DNA of 64,000 bases from Leucobacter musarum subsp. musarum (GTDB taxonomy: Bacteria; Actinomycetota; Actinomycetes; Actinomycetales; Microbacteriaceae), in assembly GCF_001273845.1 (NCBI RefSeq), contig NZ_JHBW01000087.1, positions 434,001 to 498,000 on the forward strand. The letters run 5' to 3'. Under the pieces are notes generated by a model. That model saw nothing but the letters and a program-made list of their open reading frames with translations. It searched no databases and was not told the DNA's origin. Below are positions 26,759-35,229 of the stretch, one piece after another (within the stretch, counting starts at the first letter, position 1; each line of letters opens with the position of its first letter). The translations under genes and the position numbers were made by a program.

Positions 26759-29700
26759 TTGTCCCGAAGAATCCTGAAGCCGGCGCTCGCTGCAGCGCTG
26801 GTTGCAGTCGTCACGCTGAGCGGCGTCTCGACCGCACAGGCGGTGACCGGGCGCGTGAACTTCGCGCACGGCGCCCAAGTCACCGCCAGCTCGACCCACC
26901 CATGGAACAACGGCGCGCTCGCGGGCGCGAACCTCGTCGACGGCTCCGTGCAGACCCGTTGGGCCGCAGCCGACGATGCCACGTTCCCCATCACCATCGA
27001 TCTCGATCTCGGCGAAACGAAGACCTTCGACGAGGTCTACCTCGACGAATACACGGATTCGGGCACCGACCCACGCGTCGATCACTTCCAGCTCCAGCAG
27101 TGGGACACCGACTCGAGCAGCTGGAGCACCTTCGGCTCGTACAGCGGCGGTATCGGGCACAGCAAGACGATCGTACTCGATGAGCACGTCAGCACCGAGA
27201 AAGTGCGTCTGTCCATCACCGATATGCTCCCCGGCGAGATCTACACGCCAACGCTGAGCGAGATCCAGCTCTACTCCAGCGATGACCCTGGCTCAGGAAC
27301 GGGCGGCGAACCCGCCAACGATCCGTTCTACGCCGGATTCGACAGCACGCCGACCGCACAGCCCGACTCGATCGGTGCGAACGCGCAGGCTCTCCTCATC
27401 GATACGCCCTCCGAAAACGGCAACAACACGCTGCGTGCTGTCACCTCCGACGCCGGCATCGTGTTGCAGCAGGTCACCGAAGAGACCGGTCAGGTCACGC
27501 AGAGCCTGGACCTGTCGCAGTACCTGGACACCGTAACCTCCGCTTCCGCCGCCGTCGACTGGGATCAGGCCGCACCGCGCCCGCTCAACGTCTATGTCAT
27601 TGGCGAACGCGATGGTGAGCGTCAGCTCCTCACCGTCACCACTCCCGGTGCGGGCACACTCGGTACGGCGTCGACCTCGACGTTTACCGTGACCGACGCC
27701 GCGAAGTTCAAGTCACTCACGGGGGTGGCGCTCGCCGACTTGCAGCTGCTGAACCCGTTCAGCACCGGCATGCTCGCGGTGTACCGCGACGGCGACGCCT
27801 ACGCCGGAAAGCGCCTCACGTACGCGCTGTCCCCTCAGGCAGGTCGCGAGCCCTTTGCCCTGCCGTTCGACGGCGCCGCGCGATCCTTCGCTTCAGATTC
27901 CTACGGCAACGTCTTCTCGAGCAAGCCCGGCCAGGTCGACTCCGTGTCACTGTACAACCTGACATCGCCGGCCACCGCGAAGGTCGACGGACTCGCCACG
28001 GTGCAGCAGTGGCTGCTCGACAACAATGGCTTCATCGCCGTCAGCGATGATCAGGGTCACGTCGCGCTCGTGAACGCGAACACGTCTTCGGGCGTGCAGT
28101 CCACGCGCTCGGTGCTCGACATCGGTGACGATGCCGCGTCCCTGGCCTACGTCAGCTACCTGAACGAGCTGCAGGTCACGACGGCTCGCGGCAATGCGAT
28201 TCTGCGCTACTCGACCGACACTGGTGCCGCCCGCACCTCGCTCGACGTCGCCGGCACTGTGATTGCCGGATCGCTCCGCTCGCACATCGGCTGGCGCCCC
28301 GCCACGACGATGCTCGTCACACTCGATTCGGGCGCATACTCGTACCGCACGGAGTACATCACCGCTCCGAAGCCTTACTCCACGCTGACGCTGAATGCAG
28401 CCACCCGGGGTGCCGGCATCGATTTCGCCTACGGGGCCGCCGGAACCGACATCGCCCTGAACCGCGTCTGGTTCGAGTACAGCCTCGACGACGGCGCGTC
28501 GTGGGCGAAGCGCGGCGAATCGTGGAACTCCGCGATCTCCGACATCGGCTCGGTCACGACGCTCCCCGGCGCACAGCCCGGGCCGCTGAATGATGAGGCG
28601 CCGTACCTGCGTCAGGAAACCGGCGAAGATGTGTGGGCGACCTCGACCACCAGCTCGTTCTCGTCGCAGTTGCAGGTACCGACCGAGCAGCTCGATGCGC
28701 TCTGGCGCTACCGGGTCGAAAGCGCCTACGGCTCGCGCGCCAGCAACACCACGCGCATCGTCTTCGCTGACGAGCAAGAGGTCGATACGAGCCTGCGCGT
28801 CACCGCTCAGCCGGAGTCCGCTCGCGTCAGCGTGGGCGAGCAGACGTCACTGAAGTCTGAAGCGACCGCGGCCGACACCCCTGCCGTGCAGTGGCAGCGC
28901 TCCACCGACGGCCAGACGTGGGCCGATATCGACCAGGCGACTGCGAGCACCTACACGTTCACCGCTGCGGCGAGTGATTCGGGTGCGCAGTTCCGCGCCG
29001 TATTCAGCTCGGGCGGTTCCGAGGTCGTGAGCGACCCCGCAACCGTGAGCGTGATGGCGCCGGCCGGGATCTCGCTCGGCGCAGCACCTGCGGGCGCGGT
29101 GACCGCGAGCGAGGCACAGTTCACGCTCGACCTCTCGAAGTACGCGCACGACTGGATGCGCGACACCGCGTCGCCGAACGTCACGCTCGGCGCCACCGGC
29201 TTCGACTTCGCGAACGGCACCGGATGGAGCAACGCCACGACTGGCGAGGCCCAGTTGACCTGGCAGGGCACCGCCATCTATCGCCCCTACGGCGGATACC
29301 TGGGGCTCTACATGGCGATCGCCGATCCGTACCTCGCGGTGGGAGCCGACGGTCGCGCCACGCTGACTGCCGAGGTCGCCTGGAACGATGGCGGCGGCCA
29401 CTGGAGCGGGCCCGTCGACAGCAGCTACCGTCGGGTCATCGTCGCGACCTTCTCGGCGAGTGAACTCGCCGCGGCGAATGATGGGTCACTCACCTTCTCG
29501 GGTACCCCCGAGTGGGAAGGCCGCAGCTACACGCAGGGCGCCGGGCTCACCTACCCGAACAGCTTCCCGCTGTCGTTCGTGAGCTACTTCGATGTGTCGA
29601 ACCAGCCCTGGTTCTATGCAAGCGGCAGCGACCGCGACCCCGAGAAGGCCCCGCTGGCGGTCACCGCGACCGCGGCAGTGTCGACCGATGCGCCTGCGAC

Positions 29701-31096
29701 CGACGGCACGCGCATCGATCATGCCGACCCGCTCGGCGATGGGAAGAACCCGTTCACCCCGGCATCGCCGACTGTCGTCGAACAGCCGAGCTCGGTCACG
29801 ATCGCCGTCGACGGCACGGCGACACTCACGGCGAGTGCCGCAGGCTCCCCCGCACCGACCGTGCAGTGGCAGCAGCTCGTCGACGAGGCCTGGAACGATA
29901 TCGCCGGCGCCACTGAGCCGACATTCGTCACCCCGAAGCTTGCTGAGGGCACGTACTCGTATCGCGCAGTGTTCACGGGTGGAGGCGAATCGGTCACAAC
30001 CGATACCGCCGTCGTCACCGTGACGTCTGAGCCAATCGATACCGATCCCGACGGCGGCCCCGCGCTGGTCGTCACGCCGGGCGCCGATCTCGCGAACGAG
30101 ACCGCGGTCTCGGTGTCGGGATCCGGCTACGAGAAGCACACCAACACCTCGGGCGCGTATCTGCTGTTCGGATACTCGACCAAGGCGCCCTCGCAGGGCG
30201 GCAAGCTCGGCACCGATTACGATTACATTCCGGAAATGGCGAACCAGCGCTTCATCGCGTGGCCGGACTCGGCGACGGCAGGGTCGGCGCAAGCCGTCTT
30301 CGCCGACGGCGGCTTCACGGCCGACGGCCTCACCGTGCAGTCGAAGTTCATCGGCGCCTCGGGCGCAGTGGTCGATTGCCTGGCAAGCGGGATCACCTGC
30401 GGTGTCTTCACCATCGGCGCACACGGTGGCCGCGACTCGGCACTCGAAGCGTTCACTCCGGTGACCTTCGCCGGTGCGGGCACGGACCCCGGAACCGACC
30501 CCGGCACGGATCCGGGAACCGACCCCGGGACCGACCCGGGAACTGACCCGGGAACCGATCCGGGAACCGACCCCGGAACCGACACGGGCACCGACCCGGG
30601 AACTGACCCCGGAACCGATCCCGGTACCGACCCGGGCGTTGATCCCGATCCGATCTCGGTCACGCCGTCGGAAGACGACTTGACTGCTGAGCTCGAGGGG
30701 CGCATTGTGGCCCCGCCGACGGCAATCGCAGGCTCAACGATCGAGGTCGCTATCCGCGACGAGTACGCGCGGCAGAACGTCGCCGCGTACCTGTTCTCGT
30801 CGCCGACGGATCTCGGAACGCACACGGTGAGCGCGAACAACACGTTCTCCGTGACGCTGCCCGAAAACGTGACCGGTCAGCATCGCCTCGCCGCGTATGA
30901 TGCGTCCGGCGCCATCATCGGATGGGTGCCGATCGCGATCGCCTCAGCCGACGAGCTCGCTGCTACGTCGCAGCTCCCGGTCACCGGAGCGTCTTCCGCG
31001 CTGCCGGTGGGCGTGATCGGCGGTGCTGCACTGCTCATCGTGCTCGGTGCAGGCCTCGTGCTCGCACGCCGAGTACGCGTGCGTTCGCGCGCGTAG
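26759..31096 (+). CDS. LPXTG surface protein: discoidin, Ig-like and HtaA-like domains
   Basis: 1445 aa, secreted and sortase-anchored. A signal peptide (residues 1-28, ending STAQA) leads to an F5/8C discoidin domain (about 30-178), a beta-rich propeller-like region (about 190-650) and an Ig-like domain (about 678-767). An HtaA-like domain (about 775-965) with W-x-G-T-A-x-Y-R-P-Y-G-G-Y-L-G-L and LTAEVAWN blocks follows; such domains bind haem in corynebacterial HtaA/ChtA. Then come a second Ig-like domain (about 1001-1090), another beta domain (about 1100-1237), a DPGT repeat (1243-1298), LPVTG at 1406-1410, a membrane helix and an Arg-rich tail. Start is TTG at 26759 with AAAGGA nine bases upstream. 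The upstream iron box supports a haem or iron role. No sortase gene is in the window. Confidence 0.85.
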   Translation: MSRRILKPALAAALVAVVTLSGVSTAQAVTGRVNFAHGAQVTASSTHPWNNGALAGANLVDGSVQTRWAAADDATFPITIDLDLGETKTFDEVYLDEYTDSGTDPRVDHFQLQQWDTDSSSWSTFGSYSGGIGHSKTIVLDEHVSTEKVRLSITDMLPGEIYTPTLSEIQLYSSDDPGSGTGGEPANDPFYAGFDSTPTAQPDSIGANAQALLIDTPSENGNNTLRAVTSDAGIVLQQVTEETGQVTQSLDLSQYLDTVTSASAAVDWDQAAPRPLNVYVIGERDGERQLLTVTTPGAGTLGTASTSTFTVTDAAKFKSLTGVALADLQLLNPFSTGMLAVYRDGDAYAGKRLTYALSPQAGREPFALPFDGAARSFASDSYGNVFSSKPGQVDSVSLYNLTSPATAKVDGLATVQQWLLDNNGFIAVSDDQGHVALVNANTSSGVQSTRSVLDIGDDAASLAYVSYLNELQVTTARGNAILRYSTDTGAARTSLDVAGTVIAGSLRSHIGWRPATTMLVTLDSGAYSYRTEYITAPKPYSTLTLNAATRGAGIDFAYGAAGTDIALNRVWFEYSLDDGASWAKRGESWNSAISDIGSVTTLPGAQPGPLNDEAPYLRQETGEDVWATSTTSSFSSQLQVPTEQLDALWRYRVESAYGSRASNTTRIVFADEQEVDTSLRVTAQPESARVSVGEQTSLKSEATAADTPAVQWQRSTDGQTWADIDQATASTYTFTAAASDSGAQFRAVFSSGGSEVVSDPATVSVMAPAGISLGAAPAGAVTASEAQFTLDLSKYAHDWMRDTASPNVTLGATGFDFANGTGWSNATTGEAQLTWQGTAIYRPYGGYLGLYMAIADPYLAVGADGRATLTAEVAWNDGGGHWSGPVDSSYRRVIVATFSASELAAANDGSLTFSGTPEWEGRSYTQGAGLTYPNSFPLSFVSYFDVSNQPWFYASGSDRDPEKAPLAVTATAAVSTDAPATDGTRIDHADPLGDGKNPFTPASPTVVEQPSSVTIAVDGTATLTASAAGSPAPTVQWQQLVDEAWNDIAGATEPTFVTPKLAEGTYSYRAVFTGGGESVTTDTAVVTVTSEPIDTDPDGGPALVVTPGADLANETAVSVSGSGYEKHTNTSGAYLLFGYSTKAPSQGGKLGTDYDYIPEMANQRFIAWPDSATAGSAQAVFADGGFTADGLTVQSKFIGASGAVVDCLASGITCGVFTIGAHGGRDSALEAFTPVTFAGAGTDPGTDPGTDPGTDPGTDPGTDPGTDPGTDPGTDTGTDPGTDPGTDPGTDPGVDPDPISVTPSEDDLTAELEGRIVAPPTAIAGSTIEVAIRDEYARQNVAAYLFSSPTDLGTHTVSANNTFSVTLPENVTGQHRLAAYDASGAIIGWVPIAIASADELAATSQLPVTGASSALPVGVIGGAALLIVLGAGLVLARRVRVRSRA
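30485..30652 (+). repeat. 12-bp tandem repeat coding for DPGT
   Basis: Fourteen consecutive 12-bp units (consensus GACCCCGGAACC) inside the surface-protein gene, encoding eight DPGT, one DTGT, three DPGT, one DPGV and a final DPDP. Units vary mainly at third codon positions. In the protein it is an acidic spacer before the wall-anchoring part, and as a minisatellite it may vary in length between strains. Confidence 0.9.
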
Positions 31097-31106
31097 AGGC
31101 GGAATC

Positions 31107-31140
31107 AGCGGGGGTCGCGCGGCAACGCACGGCCCCCGCT
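31107..31140 (+). terminator. Terminator hairpin after the surface-protein gene
   Basis: AGCGGGGG (31107-31114) pairs with CCCCCGCT (31133-31140) eleven bases after the stop, followed by a short T-rich stretch (GTCGTTTCTG). Confidence 0.6.
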
Positions 31141-31169
31141 GTCGTTTCTGCGGGGTGCTTTTCTGCTGG

Positions 31170-31745
31170 CTACAGGCTAAGCATGGCCACGGTGACCACC
31201 GTAACCAGCAGCACAACGGCGATCCCGGCGCCGCAGCCGATGCCGATCAGCGCCCCGTAGCCCATCCGCGACGTTCGAGCTCCCGATGCGCGTGCGGCGG
31301 CGATGAACTCCGGCCCTCCCTGGGTCACCCACGACCCGGCGGCCGACACTTGCGTCAAGCCTCGACTGAGGTCGACGCCCGCCGCGAATCGATCGTGGTC
31401 GAGCACGGTCGCGACCGTGCCTGCGATGCCGTAGCGCAGCACCCGGTTGACCACGGTCGGGTCGGCGAGCAGCGGATAGCTCTGCCCCCGCACGACCAGG
31501 GTGATGCGCTGTGCCGCGGACTTCACCGTTACTTCGGTCGCCGCCACGCTGAACACTTGAGCCCACCCCGTGGCAGTGATGACCCACAGCGTGATCCACC
31601 CGTTGCTGATCTCTGCGCGCGCCGGATAGTAGGCACCGGTCGAGTTATCTCCGTAGGCACCGGTGAACACGGCATACGGATACTGAAACTGCTGCGGCTG
31701 CGGATACTGCGGCTGCGGAACCTGCGACGAATACAGCTGCGTCAT
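31170..31745 (-). CDS. Uncharacterised protein with C-terminal membrane helix
   Basis: 191 aa. The N-terminus is rich in Pro, Gln and Tyr (PQPQYPQPQQFQYPYA). The middle is beta-rich (WITLWVITATGWAQVFSV, QRITLVVRGQSYPLL). A glycine-rich hydrophobic helix at about 165-188 ends the protein. This looks like a cytoplasmic domain anchored at the C-terminus. No named family is recognised. ATG at 31745 lies 6 nt after TAGACT (31752-31757), so leaderless. It converges on the surface-protein gene across a terminator. Confidence 0.68.
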   Translation of the reverse strand: MTQLYSSQVPQPQYPQPQQFQYPYAVFTGAYGDNSTGAYYPARAEISNGWITLWVITATGWAQVFSVAATEVTVKSAAQRITLVVRGQSYPLLADPTVVNRVLRYGIAGTVATVLDHDRFAAGVDLSRGLTQVSAAGSWVTQGGPEFIAAARASGARTSRMGYGALIGIGCGAGIAVVLLVTVVTVAMLSL

Positions 31746-31770
31746 CGTGCCAGTCTATGCCTGACGTGTC

Positions 31771-32244
31771 TCAGCACGCCGTGTCACCCGGCTCGTCAAG
31801 CGCGTTGAGCAGCGTCGTCAGATCAGGTGCCACCACCGTGGAGACTTCGAACTCGGGCTCTGTCCCGTGCACGATCACACCATCCGCGCGCTCAGCCAGA
31901 TACGCGTAATCGCCGCGGACGCTGAGCAGAATTGGGGTGCACTCCCGCCAGTACGCGGTGACCTCAGCCGCTGCCGCGGCCGTGTTCGCCGCCTCCAGGC
32001 TCAGCATCTCACAGGCATTCCACGCGAATCCGTCGGCGTCCTCGACCGCGTAGTCGTCTCGGCTCAGAAACCAGACCGCATCGTCGGAGCTCGACAACTC
32101 GCTGAAGGAGTTGACCCACGTCATTAGCGCAGGAGACGCATTCTCGAGGGCATTGGGCACCCCAGATTCCGCCGGCACCGAGGGGCGATAACGCCAACCC
32201 GCTCCCCCGAGGTTCGCAATCGCACGGGTCGCCTCATCTGCCAT
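31771..32244 (-). CDS. Uncharacterised cytoplasmic protein
   Basis: 157 aa, acidic, no membrane helix. The end (WRECTPILLSVRGDYAYLAERADGVIVHGTEPEFE) resembles small SMI1/KNR4-like (SUKH) proteins in style, but I would not assign it. ATG at 32244 begins 4 nt after the stop of the mutM 3' remnant. Its -10 hexamer TATCCT (32251-32256) is made of the last codons of that remnant, so its present promoter depends on the remnant. A longer in-frame GTG at 32304 would run back through the remnant and is rejected. Confidence 0.65.
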   Translation of the reverse strand: MADEATRAIANLGGAGWRYRPSVPAESGVPNALENASPALMTWVNSFSELSSSDDAVWFLSRDDYAVEDADGFAWNACEMLSLEAANTAAAAAEVTAYWRECTPILLSVRGDYAYLAERADGVIVHGTEPEFEVSTVVAPDLTTLLNALDEPGDTAC

Positions 32245-32248
32245 GACT

Positions 32249-32395
32249 TCAGGATACGGTGCGCCGCCTCTGGCACTTCGGGCAGAAGTGAGACCCACGC
32301 CCACCTAAGGTGATGCGTGTGATGGGGGTGCCGCACCGCGGGCAAAGCTGTGCGGCACGACCGCAGGTATTTAGCGAGTAAGCAAAGCAACCAAC
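32249..32395 (-). pseudogene. 3'-terminal remnant of a mutM (Fpg) gene
   Basis: On the minus strand this encodes, after an in-frame stop, a run from VGCFAYSLN through the complete Fpg-type zinc finger (CPRCGTPITRIT and GSHFCPKCQRRRT) to a stop at 32249. It aligns without gaps to the C-terminus of the complete mutM at 35230. I count about 34 of 46 residues identical, and about 94 of 107 bases identical over 32258-32364. The N-terminal five-sixths of the gene are missing. It has lost the usual Tyr and His of the FAHSLNAYGR block (to Tyr and Cys), which suggests decay. Together with the true mutM it brackets a 2.9-kb low-G+C segment. Confidence 0.85.
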
Positions 32396-32530
32396 TTATC
32401 TTCGTCTATTGCGTTCGTTTCGGATTAGACCAGTCCACGGACTTTCTACGCGCGATAGGAAATCACCCGTTAGTTCAAGGAGTCGCGACCATAAGAGTTG
32501 ATGAGCGGTCGCTCTGCTGAGATCGGATAA

Positions 32531-33829
32531 CTACGCCGGCGTCTCTCTGGCTACAGCTCGGTTTACAACGTCAAACACGTCGCGCACTGCACCTGGCAGT
32601 GCTCCGTGCTGAGCGGGATTCTCGGCTGCCTGCTTCACCGACTTGGATGCGTTGTCGTTCATCGAGGTGGTAGCGAGGGCCTCCACATCGGTGATCAACT
32701 CGCGGACGCTTTGGTAGCGACGATCTGGCTGGGAGTCGATGCACTTGTGCACAATGTCCTCCAGCGGTGTCCTCACACTTCGTCCGATGTTCTTGCGCCC
32801 GGTGAAGATGTACAGAAGCACGAACCCAGCGGCGAAGATGTCATGGACTGCACTGAAATCCTTGAAGGAACCGAGCGCGGGATCAATCTTCGTGCCCTTC
32901 AGCTCTGTTTCGGTCATCGTAAAGTCCGATCCCCTGCGCTTCGCGAGACCGAAGTCGGAGAGCTTGACGAGGACGGCTGAACCGCCGAACGTCTTCAGTA
33001 AGACATTTCGCGTACTTAGGTCACGATGGAAGTGCCCTCTGGTGTGGATGAAGTTCAAACCGTAGAGAAATTGGAGTGCGATGCGCTTGCGGCTGGTCAA
33101 CCCGAATGCAGGCTGGTTGTTGCGCTTGGCGACATAGTCTTCGAGCGAGGTATCGCAGTGTTCCATTGTGTAGGACCAGTCCGACTCCTGGAAGCGGTGG
33201 ACCTCAAGAACGTATGGGAACTGGAGTTCCTTCATTAGCTCAAATTCTCGACGAAAGCGCTCCTTTTCTCTGTGGTCAGCTCCAGGTTTGAGCTTTTTCC
33301 GAGCAAGGGTCAGCCCGTAGTTTGGATCAGTGAATCGGTGGACCACTGCAAAGGCACCTTCTCCGACGGGTGTCAACTTCACTGAACGAGAGTCGGACAG
33401 CGTTACCGCCTGATCGCCGAGGCCGAATACTGGAGCGTAACTCTCCACGTGTACCGGCGTGAAGCCCTCAGGGATGGGGCTGCCCCCGCTATCCACCAGC
33501 CATGCCGGAGCGTTCTCGATGACCCGGCGGTACTCGGGTGACATCGTGAGTTCGTGGCCTGCCTTACTGAGCACGGTGCGCGCCTCCGTCAGCAAGTCGA
33601 TGAGGTCCAGAAGTTTCCGGGAATTGTCGGCATTGAAGTGCCCGCTGGTGCCACCACGAGCCTTGTAGTTCATCCACTTGAATTCGGCATCGAGACCTTC
33701 ATGAATGTAGGCAAATGCTCTGGGCAGAACCGACTCGCGTCGGTATAAGTCGAGATAAGTCGAGTCGAACTGCTTCTCGTAGAACGTTCGCTCGAAGCGT
33801 TCGACCCTCTCCTGCTCCAAAGTCTTCAT
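32531..33829 (-). CDS. Ser/Thr protein kinase with unknown N-terminal domain
   Basis: 432 aa, cytoplasmic. Residues 1-~145 are a helical, charged domain I do not recognise. A complete eukaryotic-like kinase domain follows: glycine loop GEGAFAVV (156-163), the Lys of LARKKLK (about 176), catalytic HRDLSTRN (268-275) and DFGLAK (292-297). A C-terminal tail of about 60 residues has no membrane helix or PASTA repeat, unlike the cell-wall kinases PknA/PknB, so it is probably a soluble signalling or defence kinase. ATG at 33829 lies 6 nt after TAGCAT (33836-33841). Codon use is visibly less GC-rich than in neighbours, consistent with transfer. Confidence 0.85.
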   Translation of the reverse strand: MKTLEQERVERFERTFYEKQFDSTYLDLYRRESVLPRAFAYIHEGLDAEFKWMNYKARGGTSGHFNADNSRKLLDLIDLLTEARTVLSKAGHELTMSPEYRRVIENAPAWLVDSGGSPIPEGFTPVHVESYAPVFGLGDQAVTLSDSRSVKLTPVGEGAFAVVHRFTDPNYGLTLARKKLKPGADHREKERFRREFELMKELQFPYVLEVHRFQESDWSYTMEHCDTSLEDYVAKRNNQPAFGLTSRKRIALQFLYGLNFIHTRGHFHRDLSTRNVLLKTFGGSAVLVKLSDFGLAKRRGSDFTMTETELKGTKIDPALGSFKDFSAVHDIFAAGFVLLYIFTGRKNIGRSVRTPLEDIVHKCIDSQPDRRYQSVRELITDVEALATTSMNDNASKSVKQAAENPAQHGALPGAVRDVFDVVNRAVARETPA

Positions 33830-33835
33830 ATGTCG

Positions 33836-33841
33836 ATGCTA
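33836..33841 (-). promoter_or_regulatory. -10 hexamer of the kinase gene
   Basis: TAGCAT on the minus strand, exactly 6 nt before the ATG at 33829. The layout matches the leaderless pattern seen in the host genes despite the lower G+C of the island. Confidence 0.45.
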
Positions 33842-34064
33842 TCGATGAGAAATGCAACTTCTACTTGCAGCGAAGGAGTGGCCAACTAACGTTGCTCGTT
33901 TTCTCATTCGCTCTCTGATTCGCCATCCGCAGGACGCGCGCGCAGAATCTACGCTTGCGGTAAATGAAACGCAAACGTACCCGCAATACTGGTCTCATGT
34001 CCTGCATCCCACTCCATTCCGCAACCCTCATCAGTGCAAACCTGCTGGAGCAGGGACGTCAGAG

Positions 34065-34646
34065 TTGAACGTCCAAGATCATCCGCACGGAGCAGGCGCG
34101 TCTTCGTCGATCACTTCAGCAGTGGCTGTTGTCCCTAACGGATGGATCTACGAGCGAAACGATGACAACTCCGCGCGCTTTCTGTTGGGCACGGAGGGTT
34201 CAAATCCACTGATCTGCTTCGGAGTTAACCCCAGCACTGCGGTGCCCGACGAACTTGATCAGACACTCAGGCGGGTGCGAGGCTACTCTCAGCGCAATGG
34301 GTTTGGCAGCTGGATGATGTTCAACTTGTATCCGCAGAGGTCAACCGACCCCGAAGGCCTCCACGACGCCTACATTGCAGAGCTAAAGACAACGAACGAG
34401 CGACGGATTGCAGAGTTCATTAATGGCCGTGCATTGACACTGCTTGCAGCCTGGGGCGAACCGATCACAACACGCCCCTACTTGAGGGACATGTTGGCGG
34501 ACATCGTAGGCATCACCGACGCTTCGGCTTGCAGTTGGCAATCAATCGGTGCCCTCACGACCAAACTGCACCCGCGACATCCATCGCGCGGTGCGTACCT
34601 TCCGCTGCGGGACTTCGACATTGCGTCCTATCTAAAACGGCTCTGA
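34065..34646 (+). CDS. DUF1643 domain protein
   Basis: 193 aa from the start chosen. The signature LICFGVNPSTAVPDELDQTLRRV (about residues 49-71), SWMMFNLYPQRSTDPEGLH (about 83-101) and LLAAWGEP (about 126-133) match DUF1643, a family of unknown function often carried by phages, plasmids and islands. TTG at 34065 has AGGGA eight bases upstream; the frame is open back to an ATG at 33852, which would add 71 poorly conserved residues. It is divergent from the kinase gene inside the mutM-bounded island, so the two may form one module. Confidence 0.72.
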   Translation: MNVQDHPHGAGASSSITSAVAVVPNGWIYERNDDNSARFLLGTEGSNPLICFGVNPSTAVPDELDQTLRRVRGYSQRNGFGSWMMFNLYPQRSTDPEGLHDAYIAELKTTNERRIAEFINGRALTLLAAWGEPITTRPYLRDMLADIVGITDASACSWQSIGALTTKLHPRHPSRGAYLPLRDFDIASYLKRL

Positions 34647-35229
34647 GTCGAAGTGGGACTCTGGGAGTACGCGTGGTCTCTACTGGAACGACAAACGATG
34701 ACTTTGTCACAGCGGAAGTCGCCCGTCATCAACTGCGCTCAGCGAAGTGGGCCGCGTTTAGGCCGTATAACTCCATACGATGGCTGACGGCGAATGCGCC
34801 AGAGGACGAAGCAGAGAATGGCTCCTTGCGGATTGGCTAACTTATGCCGCGCAGGTATTGTTCGAACGCTGGAGTCCACCTACGCGGTACACTCGTCGGC
34901 AGTGCAGCGATCCGGTTCCAAGTGCAGGCGTACCTCGACATCCGTCCCGGAACAAGTCGATTCCGAGGTAAACGCCCGTGGTCATCTCCTCTCAAAGATG
35001 TTTCTTCAGAGGAGTGTGCCCTCTTGCCGTGATGTGTACGGTTTGGGAGAGCGTGGTCAGTAGATTGCGCTACGCAGAGCGCGGTTCGATACATTGACTC
35101 AAACACCAGAGAACGGCGCATTCAATTCGGAGCCTCCGAAAGACCCTGCGGCAGGTCAGAATGTCGCTCATACATGAATCACAGGCCCCCTGTGCTTCCG
35201 CTCCTGCCCCAAATGTGCTCTGCTATCCG
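34647..35229. other. 583-bp stretch without a recognisable gene
   Basis: Right part of the island between the DUF1643 gene and mutM. Only short frames occur on both strands (the longest about 90-100 codons, for example minus 34837-35121). None has a family resemblance, good codon bias or a ribosome site. I see no tRNA, integrase remnant or clear terminator. Confidence 0.5.

Noticed and set aside
30485-30652. Tandem repeat as a possible CRISPR array
   Set aside because: Units are 12 bp with no spacers and stay in frame as DPGT.
34837-35121. Minus-strand frame of 94 codons in the island
   Set aside because: No ribosome site, no homologous motif, and a similar frame exists on the other strand.
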